A DNA stretch of 64,000 nucleotides from Micractinium sp. NFX-FRZ. Its lineage: Eukaryota; Chlorophyta; Trebouxiophyceae; Chlorellales; Chlorellaceae. Positions 46,798 through 59,012 of the stretch are shown piece by piece. The notes beneath the pieces are model-generated. The model worked only from the letters and a program-made list of their open reading frames with translations, was not told where the DNA came from and searched no databases. The stretch covers positions 186,001 through 250,000 of the forward strand of contig JAPTJF010000024.1 in the NCBI GenBank assembly GCA_029339195.1, written 5' to 3'. Position numbers and translations under genes: made by a program. Position 1 is the first letter of the stretch, and each line of letters opens with the position of its first letter.

Positions 46798-49296
46798 CTA
46801 CCGCCGTCTCGCGGGAGACCGGCTGCGACGGGGGTGCTGGCGGTGCCGCTCCGGACTGCTGCGCGACCGCCCCCTGTCCCTGCCACGGCTGCGCGAGCGT
46901 GACCGCCTGGGCTCCTGCCTGTCGCTGCCGCCATCCCTGTGCCCGCCGCCACGCCGAGGCGGCGAGCCGCTGCGCTGCAGCCGCACCGGCGACCGTTCCC
47001 GCCCCCGCGACTCTTCCCGCTCCTCCCTGCCCCGCTCCCGGCCCGGCGGCGGCGGCAGCGGGCCATGCCGCCCGCCCGCCTGCTGCGCGTGCGGCAGATC
47101 TGCCGCCCCCTGCTGCTGCTGCTGGCCGCGCTCCTGGGCTGCAGGTGGGGGCGGCGACGCCTGCCGCTGCCCCTCCTCGTCGCTGCTGTCTTCGGAGGAA
47201 CTGCTGCCGCCCTCCTTGCCCTTCCGCTTCTGTTCCTTCTCCTTCTTCTTCTTCTCCTGCACGCCACGTGAAGGATGGGAGAGCGATCCCGAAACAAGAG
47301 CAGCACATGAGAAGAGGGGCACGCAGGAGAGACACAAGGGACATCAAGGGGTCCTTGCTTCAACATGCGCTGCTTGCCTCGCACCAGGCTGTGCCTGCCA
47401 GTGCACCTGCCTGCCTGGCTGCAGCACGGTGTCCTTGCCAGCCCGTCAAGCAGCCACCCCGGCAGCTCAGGACTCGAGAACACTCTTAAGTATGCTGCCC
47501 GCCGCAACAACGCTTCACCCCACCCCTCTGCCCCCACCTTCTTGTGCTTCTTCTTCTTTTCCTTCTTCTCCTTCTTCTCCTTCTTGCGCCCGCCTGCCTC
47601 TGCTGCTGCCCCTGGCGGCGGCGGGCCCCACGTGCTGCCGCCCTGCCGCATGCCGCCGCCTCCAAAGCCGCCGCCGCCAGCTGCCGCTGCCTCGGCAGCC
47701 AGCTCCTGCTCCCGCTTCTTGCGGGCAGCTTCCGCCTGGATCTCAGCCCAAGTCTTGATCTTCTTCTCAGCCGGGGCTTGATTCAGCAGAGAGAACACGC
47801 TGTTGCCGCCACCCCACGGCTCGTTGCTGCCGCCGCCGCCGCCGCCGCCGCCCTGCTGCTGCTCCAGCTGCACCTGCTGCTGCTGCTGCTGTGCACCCTG
47901 CTGCTGCTGTTGCTCCTCCTCCTCTTCCTCCTCATCGCTTTCCGGCACCGGCTCGCCTTCCAGCTGCAGGCAAAGCAGGTGCAGGGTGGAGGGAACACAA
48001 GGTCAAGGTTGTGAGTGGGAGGCAGCCAGGGAGAAAGACGCGCAAGGGCATGCCGAGGCTGGCAGTTGCCAGGCTGCTGCTTAAGCCTCCCCACACCAGG
48101 CAGCGAGCAGAGGGGGCTGCTGTCTGCCATGCCCCTGCGTGCAGCTCTCTACTTCTGCCTGCGATCATGCCCCAGCTGCATGCCATTCCATTCATCCACC
48201 TGCCCAACTCTGCCCATTCAACTTCCACCACTGCTCCTGCCTCTACCCTGCGACCCTCGCCGTCCATCCTGTCCCACCGCCCCTTTAAGGGTAATACAGA
48301 GGAGAAGGAAGAAAGCTCCCCACCTCATGCTGGCGCCTCCATCCATGTGCGCCACACGCACCCCACGCCCGCCCGTCCACATCCCCCGCATACCAGCAAG
48401 TAAACTTTTCCCCACCTCTGCTCGCTCAGAGCTGGCCCGACTCCACGAGGGCCGTGCACACCACCCTGCCCTCCACCATGCTTCCACCCTCACCACACCG
48501 CTGCTTTGCCCTGGCCCACGCCCACCTCTGCACGCTTCCGCTTGTAGCTGTCGACATGCTCCACCCGCACCACGCGCCCCGCCACCTTTGCCCCGCTCAA
48601 ATTGTCCACTGCAAGCACCGTGCTGCGCTGATCTTCGTATGCCAGGAAGGCAAAGCCGCGGGACTTGCCTGCAGAAGCATTAAAAACAACTTGTTTATTT
48701 TCTGAACTTTTCACAAGTTTCGTTGGGGAGAGAGCGGCATGACATGCGTGTCTTCGAGTTCTGCGTGCCGTATGCAGACACGGAGAGCCTGGAACTTGCC
48801 TTCAAGCGGCAGCTGCAAGCAGGCATGCAGCAGCATAGGCTCTGTGTGCAGCAGTATAGGTGTATGGTTTGCGCAGCACCGTGTGCAAGTGCAGCAAGCA
48901 GAGCAACGCCCGCCGCTGCCGCCGCCGCCGCCGCCACTGTGCCTGCCCTTCATCAGCTGCGGTTCTCAACTGAGCAATGCAACCTTTCTCATCTCATCAT
49001 GTGCACTGCACCAACAGGCGCGCAGAGGCCTGCGCAGCGAGCGCTCTCATCACCCCGCCATCTCCCGCCGCCTTACCCGTCTTCTTGTCACGCACGAGGT
49101 GCGCATCCACAAGCTCTCCATACTGCGCAAACACCGCCAGCAGGTCGCCCTCCGTGAGCTCGAAGGGCAGGCCGCCTGCGAAGACGTAGGCGCTGTGCTT
49201 GAAGCGGTCGTGCCAGGATGCCTTGTCGGTAAGGCCGAGCTCGATCTCCGCCTTGGTGACCTTCTGCGTGTTCTTGATTTGCGTGAGCGGATTCAT
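46798..49296 (-). CDS. RBMX2: RBMX2/Snu17 (Ist3) RNA-binding splicing factor with RS-rich tail
   Basis: Four exons (49296-49077, 48668-48526, 47963-47538, 47256-46798) give 415 residues. The N-terminus is diagnostic: MNPLTQIKNTQKVTKAEIEL, then KASWHDRFKHSAYVFAGGLP. A single RRM spans about 36-114, with RNP2 YVFAGGLPF and RNP1 KSRGFAFLAYED followed by QRSTVLAVDNLSGAKVAGR. In yeast the homologue Snu17/Ist3 forms the RES complex with Bud13 and Pml1, bound to the activated spliceosome. After the RRM come an acidic run, Gln- and Gly-rich stretches, a Lys-rich KKEKK segment and a C-terminal RS domain (RSRSRSRGRDRGRSRSS) usual for splicing factors. It shares a 318-base upstream region with the FAD-oxidoreductase gene. 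Confidence 0.93.
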
Positions 49297-49614
49297 GTCG
49301 CTTTGCTGGTGCTGGGACTATCCAATGCTGGCTGGGCCACGCCCAGAGTGCGGATGCAAGGGGGAGCGGAAGGAACAAGAGGCGACAAAGGGATCGCCAC
49401 GTTGGACGGTTTCTTCCGTGCCTCCCGGCTGCCTTGCTGCTCCTCCCTGGGCGCATGCTTGATCACAAATGTGTTCAAGCTGCAATTCACAACTAACGTC
49501 CCGCTCCAGCCTCCCAGGCGCCTTCTACGGGCTGCACAAGTCGGGGCAAGGCCTAGCCAGCTCCACAGCTGCCTGCACTCCAACCGGAGTCTCGGAATTG
49601 GCGACAACCGATCA
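49297..49614. promoter_or_regulatory. compact bidirectional promoter region
   Basis: Only 318 bases separate the RBMX2 start (minus) from the FAD-oxidoreductase start (plus), so both promoters and both leaders must fit here. No TATA box is evident. Confidence 0.5.
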
Positions 49615-51726
49615 ATGGTCTATACACTTGTCGTCGCCGCTGCGGCAACTGGGCGCACCCCCGCCGCCACCGCCGGCTCCCGCCGCGCCGCCGACGTCGC
49701 TGTGGTCGGCGGCTCGCTGCAGGCGTATGCCGCCGCATACCTGCTGGCCCGGCGCGGCAAGCGCACCGTGGTCATCGAGCACGCCTCCCCACAGCAGGCG
49801 CTGGCTGCCAGGGGCAGCGGTCCAGGCCAGAGCGACATTGTGCTGCACCTCCCCGCCTCCACGCCCCACCTAGTCAAGTGAGCGAGGCGTGCGTGCGCTG
49901 CATTGAGTCCAGCTGTTCAGGCAAGGCACTGGCTGGGGACTGCCACAGTCGGCCTTGAAGATGCCGATGCACCATGGTGCACCTACATTGGTTGCGTTGG
50001 TGTTCAGCCATGCGCGCATGAGCCATGCTTGCATACCCACGAGCAACGTGCGCTTCCGACTACTTGCCCGCCGCACCCGCACCGCTTGTGCGCCCGGTTG
50101 CAGTGAGGCCACCGAGGCCCTGGCGCTCTGGCGGGGCATCGAGGCTGCAGCGGAAGCTCGCGGCCTGCTGCAGCTGTGCGGCAGCATCGATGTGGCGCCC
50201 GGCCGGGGCAGCAGCGCAGCCAGCGCAGCGTTGGGAGAGATGCAAGACGCCAGCCAGGTGTGGTGTGCGCCGGCAGATGGGCACTGCGTGCAACCTGCCT
50301 GCCCGCCCTGCCTGCTTGCTTGCATGCCTTCCCTGCCCTGCCCGTTGCCTCTGCCGCCTGCATGGCACGCCTGCCGTGCAGTGCACTCCCTGGTCCTGGG
50401 GGCGCCCTGAGCTCCGTCCTTCTGCTGCCCAGATCCCCCCTGGCACACCCCACTCACCCCTTTGGCATGTGCATGCACCCCCTGCATCCCCCTCATCCCC
50501 CGCCCTGCCCTGCCCCGCAGGCGGCGGGCCTGTCATTTGGAACGCTGTCTGGAGAGGAAGTCACTGCCTCCTTCCCTCGGCTGCGTGCCCCGCCCGGCTC
50601 CGTGGCACTGTACACCACCGTTGGTGGCGTGGTGCAGCGCAGGCTGGCGGCAGCCGTGCTGCGGGCCATGGCGCAGCGCGCTGGCGCCGATGTGGCGCCC
50701 GCCACGCTGCTGGGATGGCGCGACGCCGGCAGCCACTTTGCGCTGCGCTGCGCCCCAACGGATGATGCAGCGGCGGCAGCAGCCGGGGCAGGGGTGGAGG
50801 GGGAGGTGTTCTGGGAATGCGAGCAGCTGCTGCTGCTCCCCGAGGCGGCGGCGCAGCAGGATGCGCTGGCAGCGTTTGGGCTGTCTGTGTCCGGCGTGCA
50901 GCTGCTGCGGGTGCCGGCGGGGCGGTGGCAGGCGCAGGAGGAGTGCGCCGCGCTGCCGGTGTGGCAGCTTCTGGGCACGGGCAGCAGCCGGGGGGTGGAT
51001 GACCCCACAGCCATCGACAGCTGCTGGGGCGCCCCTGTGCTTGACTGGGCTCGGGGCGGCATCATGATAGCGCAGAGCCTGGCGGACGGGCAGGCGGCAG
51101 GCGGGGAGGCGGCGGCTGGCGGCAGGCAGCAGCAGCGGCAGCAGCAGCGGCAGGAGCGGGGGGCGGGCAGCGAGGCGCAGCAGCAAGCAGATGGGGAGGA
51201 CTTAGTTGCGGCGGCGGTAGCAGCGGCGGCAGCGGTGCCTGGGGCAGCGGCAGCGGCGATTGGGAAAGAGGAGGAGTGGGAGGCGGAGGAGCGGCCGGGG
51301 TCGGAGGAGGCGGTGGATCGCGAGTTTCAGCGCTTGGCGGCAGAGCAGAGCACAAGGGCAGCGGCAGAGCGGCGGCTGGCGGCGGCAGGCAGGCTGGCGG
51401 GGCAGCTGGTCTACGGCCTGGGCTCCCGCCTGGTACGCCCTGCCAGCTGGCAGCTGACGGCGGTCTCCACGCCAGATGGGGAGCCAGCAGTGGGCCACCA
51501 CCCCGGCTTTGAGCAGGGGCGGGTGGTGGTGGGATTCCCAGCGGCCGGCACCGCCCCGGGCTGCCTGCCTGGCGACCAGCTGGCGCCGCTGCTTGCCAGG
51601 CTGGCGGTGAGCAAGCTGCTGGGGCAGCCGGCAGAGGGGGCGGATGCGGCCGTGGTGGCCCTGGAAAGGGAGGCCCTAGGGGCGGAGGCACAACAGACGG
51701 AGGCAGACACCTGGGGCCTGTGGTGA
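49615..51726 (+). CDS. FAD-dependent oxidoreductase of the sarcosine oxidase / DAO type, diverged
   Basis: Three exons (49615-49877, 50104-50257, 50521-51726) give 540 residues. A short Ala/Thr/Arg-rich leader, possibly a plastid or mitochondrial transit peptide, precedes a Rossmann strand-turn-helix, DVAVVGGSLQAYAAAYLLAR, followed by KRTVVIEHA. The middle has TTVGGVVQRRLAAAVLRAMA, like the substrate-side region of monomeric sarcosine or pipecolate oxidases. The end has HHPGFEQGRVVVGFPAAG. The usual GxGxxG is changed to GGSLQA, so FAD binding may be weakened. A Gln/Ala/Glu-rich, probably disordered insertion occupies about residues 325-410. The reaction would be oxidation of a secondary or N-methyl amine, but activity is doubtful. 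A TGTAA signal (51753-51757) follows closely. The family call is moderate. Confidence 0.7.
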
Positions 51727-53542
51727 TTTTCATTCGACAGATGTCATAGACTTGTAACAGATGGGTGCATCCAGTGTGCGTGCCTAAGGCTCCGCGCCGG
51801 GGCTCAAGGTGGCCAGGCCCCCAGCGGCCCGGTAGCCTGTAGCCGGTGCCGCCTAGGAACGCATCCTGACGTGTGCAGCCTTTGCGTGCCTGACCAGCCT
51901 CTCTGCTTCTGATTCTTGTGTCGCTCCACTTGCAAGCAGTGTGAGCCTCCTGCCAGCTGCGGGAGCACCCCCACGTTCAGCTGTGTGCACCGTAGGCAGC
52001 AGCATGCAAGGAACCAGCATGTCAGGGTGCCGTGGCAGGGCGGGGCTGGACTGGAGGGGACAGACAGGGGCAGCGAGGCTGCCATTGGGCTGGGCTCTGT
52101 GAATTCGAGGGGGAGGCCTGTGCTTTCGTGGGTGAGCCCCCTGGTCGAGACCCCAGCACTTCCGCAATGTTCAAGTCGGACAGTAGAGCTTCTCGTCTCC
52201 ACTTTGGTGCCCCTCGGTGCATCACTCACTCACTCCCATCAGTGCATCACTCGCCTTGCCCTGTACTGTAGAAGCTGCCAGCACGGATGGGCGCCTGGTT
52301 ACACAGAGGTCAGGGCCGCGCCCGCGCCACGGGTTGGCAGAGGGCAGGCGGCCGGGCACCCAGCAATGACAGTGAAAGCTTTCAGAAGAAGGGGCAGGGC
52401 AGGGCAGCAGGAGAAAAGCGTTGCATACGGGAAATGGGGAGGCAGGTGCTGTCGCGTGGAACGGGTGGGCCAGCACTGGGCGGGGAGAGGGGAGCGAGGA
52501 AAAGGGGGGCGACAAAGGGAGACATGGGAGGGCGACGCCGGGCAGGCGGGGCCAGGGGTGCCGGCCGCGCAGTACGAGCAAGCTTGCCTGGGACTCGAGG
52601 CCGGGAGGTGGGTGGGTGGGGGCACAAAGAGAGACCATTGGTACAAAACCGGCAGTGCAGGGTGGCTCAGGAGGTTCTGTCTGCATTTGCAACGAAATGA
52701 CCGTGTGGGGTTGGGGGCACAGGGGGGCACAGTGCCGGGGCAGGGGAGCGCACTGCGCACTCAAAAGTGTCCGCCGCAGGCCATGCCCGCACTGCAATAC
52801 TCAGCCAGGCAGGCCACCAGCCTTGGTAGCTTGCTTCAGCAGGCAGGGGGGCTGGCCGGTGGCATACTTTGCACGCATTTGGGAGGGAAGGGGGACAGCG
52901 TGGAGGAGAGATATAGACGCGGGGGGAGGCTTGGAATGCCAGCCTTGCATGCGCGCACGCATGCAGGAATCATGCCGCGGCAGCCACCGCTTGCAAAAGG
53001 GGAGGGCTGCTCGGCGTCAGGCACTCAACTCGACTCGGAGAGAAATAGCAGGGGGATGGCAGGAAGGAGGGGTGCAGCGCACTGGGCCGCCGGGCGTGGG
53101 GGCCAGCCAGCGGCAGTGGTTGCGCGCACGGGTGTGCATAAGCATATGGGGTGGCATAGCGGTGTGCGGGTGTGTGCATTGTGCGTGTGAATGGCATGGT
53201 ACGGGTGCTTGCAGCACTGGCTCAAAGAATTTGCTGGCCAAGCATTGCTCAGCTCTTAGAGCCGCTGATCTTGCGCCACAAGCCCCGCTTCTTGCGCCCG
53301 CCGGTGGGCGGCTGCTCAGCGGCAGCAGCGGCAGCGGCCAGAGGCGCCGCTGGCTGGGCCAGAGGCGCCGCCACCGCCGCCTCATGAACCGGAGGCAGCG
53401 TGGGCGGGGCAGCCGGCGCCGGCGTGGGAGCGGCGGCGGCGGCAGCAGGTGGGGCAGGGGCCACAGCGGCAGACACCGCCGGTGCAGCCTCGACTGCCGC
53501 CGCCTGCACCGCGCCTGTGCCGGGGCCTGTGGCGGCCGCGAG
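51727..53542. other. intergenic between the FAD-oxidoreductase and PK2 stops
   Basis: No gene I can support. A plus-strand TGTAA at 51753-51757 is a strong polyadenylation candidate, 27 bases after the oxidoreductase stop. On the minus strand an Ala/Pro-rich frame (53509-53249) ending GGRKKRGLWRKISGSKS lies just past the PK2 stop. It could be an alternative last exon, but no phase-compatible splice is visible. Confidence 0.45.
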
Positions 53543-56500
53543 TCAGTGGGCCGCGCCATTGGCATTGTGCATCACCAGGCCGTCGTTGCGCTTGCCGTGC
53601 AGCACAGAGCTCCTGCACACGGGCAGCAGGCAGCGGGGGTGAGCGATGGGTGGGCGCGGGACGGCGGCAGGTGGGCAGGGCAGGGCAGGGCAGGGCGGCG
53701 AGCGCCCTTCCGTCAGCGTCTGGCGTCGCACGGCAGGCGCACAGCAGGCCCCTCCTCCTTGCCCTCCTCCTCTGCTGCGGGCACGCAAGGCAAAACACCG
53801 GCTCGAGCACGCAGGCAAAGGCAGGGGCAGGGGCAGAGGCAGAGGCAGGGGCAGGCGCTCAGAGGCGGGAAAAGGCAGGGGCAGAGGGGCAGAGGGGCAG
53901 GGGCGGTGGTGCAGGCGGGCGCTCACAGGCGGGCGACGTTGGTGCGGCGGGCGGGGGGCGCCGTGGGCACCTCGTCGTCATCCTCCTCCGGGATGTTGTG
54001 CCCGGCGGCCTGTGGTTGAAAAGAAGACAGATGGGACGGGGAATTTATATTCAAGGATTCAGATACGCAAGGTTGTGGCCGGCGGCCTGTGCCAGAGACA
54101 AGAAATGGGGGGTTCAGGGACGGGATGTTGTGCCCGGCAACCTGTGTTTGAAAAGAAGACAGATGGGACATGGCAGTTAAATTCAAGGACTCGGAAAACG
54201 AATGTTGTGCCCGGCGGCCTGTCTTTGAAAGGATCAAACATTATTAGGGCCCTTGGATGCATGCACAGGATGCCGACGAGGTGCATCCCCATCTCCTGTG
54301 TGCAGGTACACACCGCCCCCCCATTACACCAGCCGCCCCGTTACACCGCCCGTTACACCAGCCCTTGCCGCGTGTGATGCCCAGATAGGGGTTCGGCTTT
54401 AAGGGTTAGGGTGATGCACGCTGTTAGAAGAGCCCACTTTGAGCATGGTGATGAGGCTTTCCCTTCCCCTTGCACATACACTGGCGCCCCCTTCACAACA
54501 GTGTTGCCACATGTGCTGCAACTGCTCCCAGGAACGCCCTCCCACCTTGAGCATGTCGATGCAAACTTGGGTTGAAATTGTAACGATAGAAATAATAGGT
54601 TTAGGTTGATGCACGCTTAAGAAAGCCCCCGCGCACCTTGAGCATGTCGATGAGGCTCTTGGGGCGGATGCGCTTGATGCCCATGCCGTGCTCGTCCACA
54701 GACACAATCTGCGGCAGGGAGGGAGGAGAGGGGTGGGGTGGGGTGGGGCGGGTTCGGAGGCAGGCATTACAGCACGACGTGTTCGTGACTCTGAAGGCAA
54801 GCCAAACGCAGGCGTGTGGGGAGTGGGTCTCGTTTACTGGCCCCCCGCCTCACGTCGCCACCCGAACTCGCGTGTGCCCCTTCCAACAAGGCAACTCCTA
54901 GGCGCTTGAAGAGTGAGGACCGCCGCTCCTCCTTGTTTCTGACAACAACGCAACACTTACAACAATGCAACAATGCAACACCCCCCGCCCACCTTGACCA
55001 TGAACTCGTCGTGGGCGGAGCGCGAGACGACGGTGACGTGGTCGTTGGGCGCCACCCACCCATTGGCCAGCGCCAGCTGCACAGCCTCCTCAATCAGGCT
55101 CTCGCCCGCCACTGCAGATTACACGCGCAGGAGGAGCGGCAGGCGTACAAACGTTGTTAGGGAGGAGGGCCGAAGTGTGGTCGCGGCAAAAGGGGAGGAG
55201 GGGAGGAGGACGGAGGAGCCAAATGCACCGCCGCCATGCCCGAGCCAACGCCAGCCCGTGCATCAATGCCAGAGAGAGGTGTGTCAGCCGGCAAGAGGCG
55301 CGCGACAGCAGGAGCTGCAGTAGCAGCAGGCGGCGGCACCCAACAACACCCGACGGGCAAGCAGCAGCTGGCTGGGGACCAGGCCCGGCGGCGGGCGCAC
55401 CAGAGGGCGTGGGCGCGGCCAGCATGGGCAGCAGGCCGGAGGTGAGCAGCGCCTGGCGTGCGGTGCTGCACCCCTCCAGCTTCCACTTGAGGCCGTCTCG
55501 CTTGAGGTAGGGGACGACCAGGGTCATGACGGGCACGGCGGGGCGGTACTTGGCCACCATGGCAGCCGTAGTGCCTGCAGCAAGGAAGAAGAACAGTGTT
55601 TCTGAGGTGTCTCAGAAGGCGCGGCAAAACCTCAGGACCAGCACCGGCGGCAGCGGTGCCTGGGAGCAAGGAAGTGACTGGAAGTTGAGGCGAGACGCGT
55701 GGAGGCGTGGGTGATGACAAATCAAACAGATCGAGCCAGGACCGCAGCCGCCCACAACTGCTGCGGATCACCAACCGTGTACGGCGTTGGCTGCCCAAGG
55801 CATCAACCGTAGGCTCCAACAACAGAGTTTGCACCGCCCCATGTTCCACGTCAGCACCGCCACCAGCCGTCAGAGCCTCACCGGTGTGGCTGACCGCCAC
55901 CAAAAGAGCTTGAGTCCCTTCCCCCTCCCCCGGATCCCCTGAAAGCCTCCATTCTCCCCTGAAGCCTCCTGGTATCCCCACGAAAGCACCGCCGGTGTGG
56001 GTGACCACCACCTTGAGCTTGGCCCGACCTTGTCCCCTCCTGTATCCCCACGAAAGCCTCCTTTATTCCCTAACGCCTCCCCATTCCCCATGAATCATAG
56101 CCTCACCGGTGTGCGTCACCACCACCATGAGCTTGGCGCCGACCTTGTCCGCCGACTTGACGGCAGAGGCGGCCACAGACTCCAGCTTGGCGGTGTAGGT
56201 GATGGGGGCGTTCATGTTGCTGCCCACGCTGCGGGAGGGGCGGGGGGGGGGGGAGGGGAGCGGGGCAACAGCGAGTGAGTTTAGTACAGGTGCTGGGGGG
56301 CGCTCATGTTGCTGCCCACGCTGCGGGAGGGGGCGGGGGACGGGGAGTGGGGCAAACACTGAGCGAGTTTGTGCAAGGCCGCTGAGGCAGGCGGTGGTGC
56401 GAGGTGGACACGGGTGATGTGTTGTTTGTTTTGGGGGGCTGGGGCAGGAAGCAGTGGAGGGAAGAGGGGGGAAAGAGGACATGTGTTGCACGCGCTTTTG

Positions 56501-58974
56501 AGGCGCCGCCCATTTGAGGCAGCCCTCCTCGCCGCGGCAGGCGGGCTATGGTGCCACGGAGCGATGCCCAGCCCTCCTGCTCCCCTGCCCCCGAACATGA
56601 CACAGAGTTAAAGGGTATAAAACGCAGCACCCAGGGATGAGTGGCTCACCGGGGCAGTTGTGCCATGGAGGCCATGGAGTGGTGCATGCCGCCGTGGTCT
56701 GAGCCCAGGGATGCGTGGGAGATGGTGCGGCCCAGCTGGCGGTGGCGCGGCAGCTCCGGGTCCTCGTCGCTACCCAGGAAGTACTCGCTCTCCTGCGGGG
56801 ATTGAGGAAGCCAGGGAGAAGGTCAGTGTGCAGGAAATGGGGGGAGCCCTAAGAACAGGGGCTACCTTCGAACGGGGTAAGCGTACGTGGCTCAAAGAGC
56901 AGCTCAGCAGCTGCCGGCGGCCCAGCACCCGCCACCTGTCGCCAACTCACCGCGTGCAGGTGGTCAAAGTGGTTGGCGTGGTCAAACACCTCCTCAGCTG
57001 CCCGGCAGATGTCCACCACTGCGGGGCAGGGCGGGGCGGGAGGGGAGAGCAAGGTGAGTGTGTGCGTGCAAGCCGCGGGTTGCGGGCCGGCGAGGGCCCA
57101 CCCCCCCCACACTGCCGACCAACTCCAAGGGCAAGCACACATGAATCCTCCGTGCAAGTGCAAACACACATGTGTGTCGGAACAAAGAGCGCCCCTCTGC
57201 CACCGGTGGCGACCGTATCCGCCGCTGGCTGCCGCCGGCCCGCCCGCCCCAGCAACGCACTCAACGACAGGCACAGTATAGCTAACCAAGTGACCGCAGG
57301 TGACCACAGCCCCTTACCCGTGTTGACCGTCTCCAGCGCGTAGTTGCCGCGGTACGTCTCCGCCCCCAGCATGATGGCGTCCACACCATCCAGCACAGCA
57401 TTGGCAATGTCCGTGGCCTCGGCGCTGCAGGAACGGGACGATGACAGAACACAAGTTGAAGGTCTTGTGTCAGTAAGGCAGTCCAGCACAGCATTGGCAA
57501 CTTCCGTGGCCTCGGCGCTGCAAGACCAAGAAGGGAGGGAGGGGGGAGTTGGGGTGTGCGTGAGCGGGAGCACAGGGCTGCGACGCTGCCCAGCACACCG
57601 TTGGCAATATCGGTGGCCTCAGCGCAGCGAAAGACAGCCCACCGCAGCAAGGGGGCAGCGCGAGATGCAAGCAAGCAAAGGAGGAAGGCAGAGAGCCTGG
57701 GCTCACCGCGTGGGGCGGGGCGTGCGGATCATGGTGTCGACGACGCGCGTGATGATGGAGGGGCGGCCCAGGATGGCGCACGTCGAGATCATGGCCTTCT
57801 GGATCATGGCCATCTTCTCGGGGACCTGCAGGCGCAGCAGCGATCCCAGCGGTGGAAAAAGGGGTTGCCGGTCAGAAGGGCCATGATTCCCCCGGCCAAT
57901 GGCCCATGCATTTCCACTCACAGCCTCCCCACGTCCCGGCGCGGGGCGCCACACGGAACGATGCCGGCGCCTGCGTGCCCCCTTCCCTCCCTACCCCCGA
58001 CGGCTTTCCCTACTGCCCGTTTGTCCAGGAAGCACACACAACCGCAGCCTCAACCCGCCGGGTCGCCTCCTCCTCCCAGCCATGACCAAAGCTTCACCAC
58101 ATCCAGGCCCAGGCCGCCACTGGAGATCACACAAGGGAAGATGTATGAATTGCACCAAACACACACACACAACCGTCAGCGCCTGATGCATTTTGACCAA
58201 TAGTCAAGTCGCACTCACCACATCCAGGCCCAGGTTGCCGCGTGAGATGATGATGGCATCAGAGGCGTCCACCAGGGTGCGGAAGTTGAACAGGCTCTGC
58301 CGCGTCTCGCACTTGGCGATGACCTGGCGGCAGGCGGGCAGTGGGGAGGCGGCAGGGAGGCGAGCGGGGGGTGATGCGTCGTGTTTACAGGCGGGCGCTG
58401 GCTAGGCGGGCAGAGGCAGGAGTGCAGGCACGGCAGTGAGGCAGGCGGGATAGGCTTCGAATGTTCCTCACCTTGGTTTTGTGGTGCCGAAGCATGGAGA
58501 ACTCCATCCCCCCCACCCTCCCGCACTCACACACGATCCCCACCTTGGTGTTGTCGGCGCCGATGGATGCCAGAAAGTCGCGGCACTCCATCACATCCTC
58601 GGCAGACCGGCAGTAGGAGAGGGACACAAAGTCGACCTCAAACTCGCTGCAGGGGGCGGGGCGGGGGAGGGGGGGCGCAGGCAGAAAGGGGTTGTTGGAG
58701 CGGGCGGGTGAGGCGGTGGGAGGGGGGGCACGCGGTCGAACCTTCGCATCGTACTTGTTGCTGCTGCTGCTGCTGCGCGCGCTATGAGCTAGTAAGTTAG
58801 CTAGAGCTAGATTCACTGAAGGCACCAGCCCTGCTGCTGCTGCTGCTGCTGCTGCTGCAGCAGCCGTTGCTTCGTGCTACCTGTGTCTCAGCACTCACTT
58901 GCAGAGGACCGGCCCTACTGCTGCCCCTGGCCGGGCGTGCCGTGCTGCCCTGCCCATCTGCAGAGCCTCAACCA

Positions 58975-59012
<38 letters not shown>

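Noticed and set aside
48739..49881. Long plus-strand open frame over the RBMX2 promoter and first exon
   Set aside because: Only the part from 49615 looks like protein. The rest is antisense to RBMX2 exon 1.
53249..53509. Ala/Pro-rich frame ending KKRGLWRKISGSKS as the last exon of PK2
   Set aside because: The PK2 stop at 53543 closes the frame exactly, and no donor before it joins this frame in phase.
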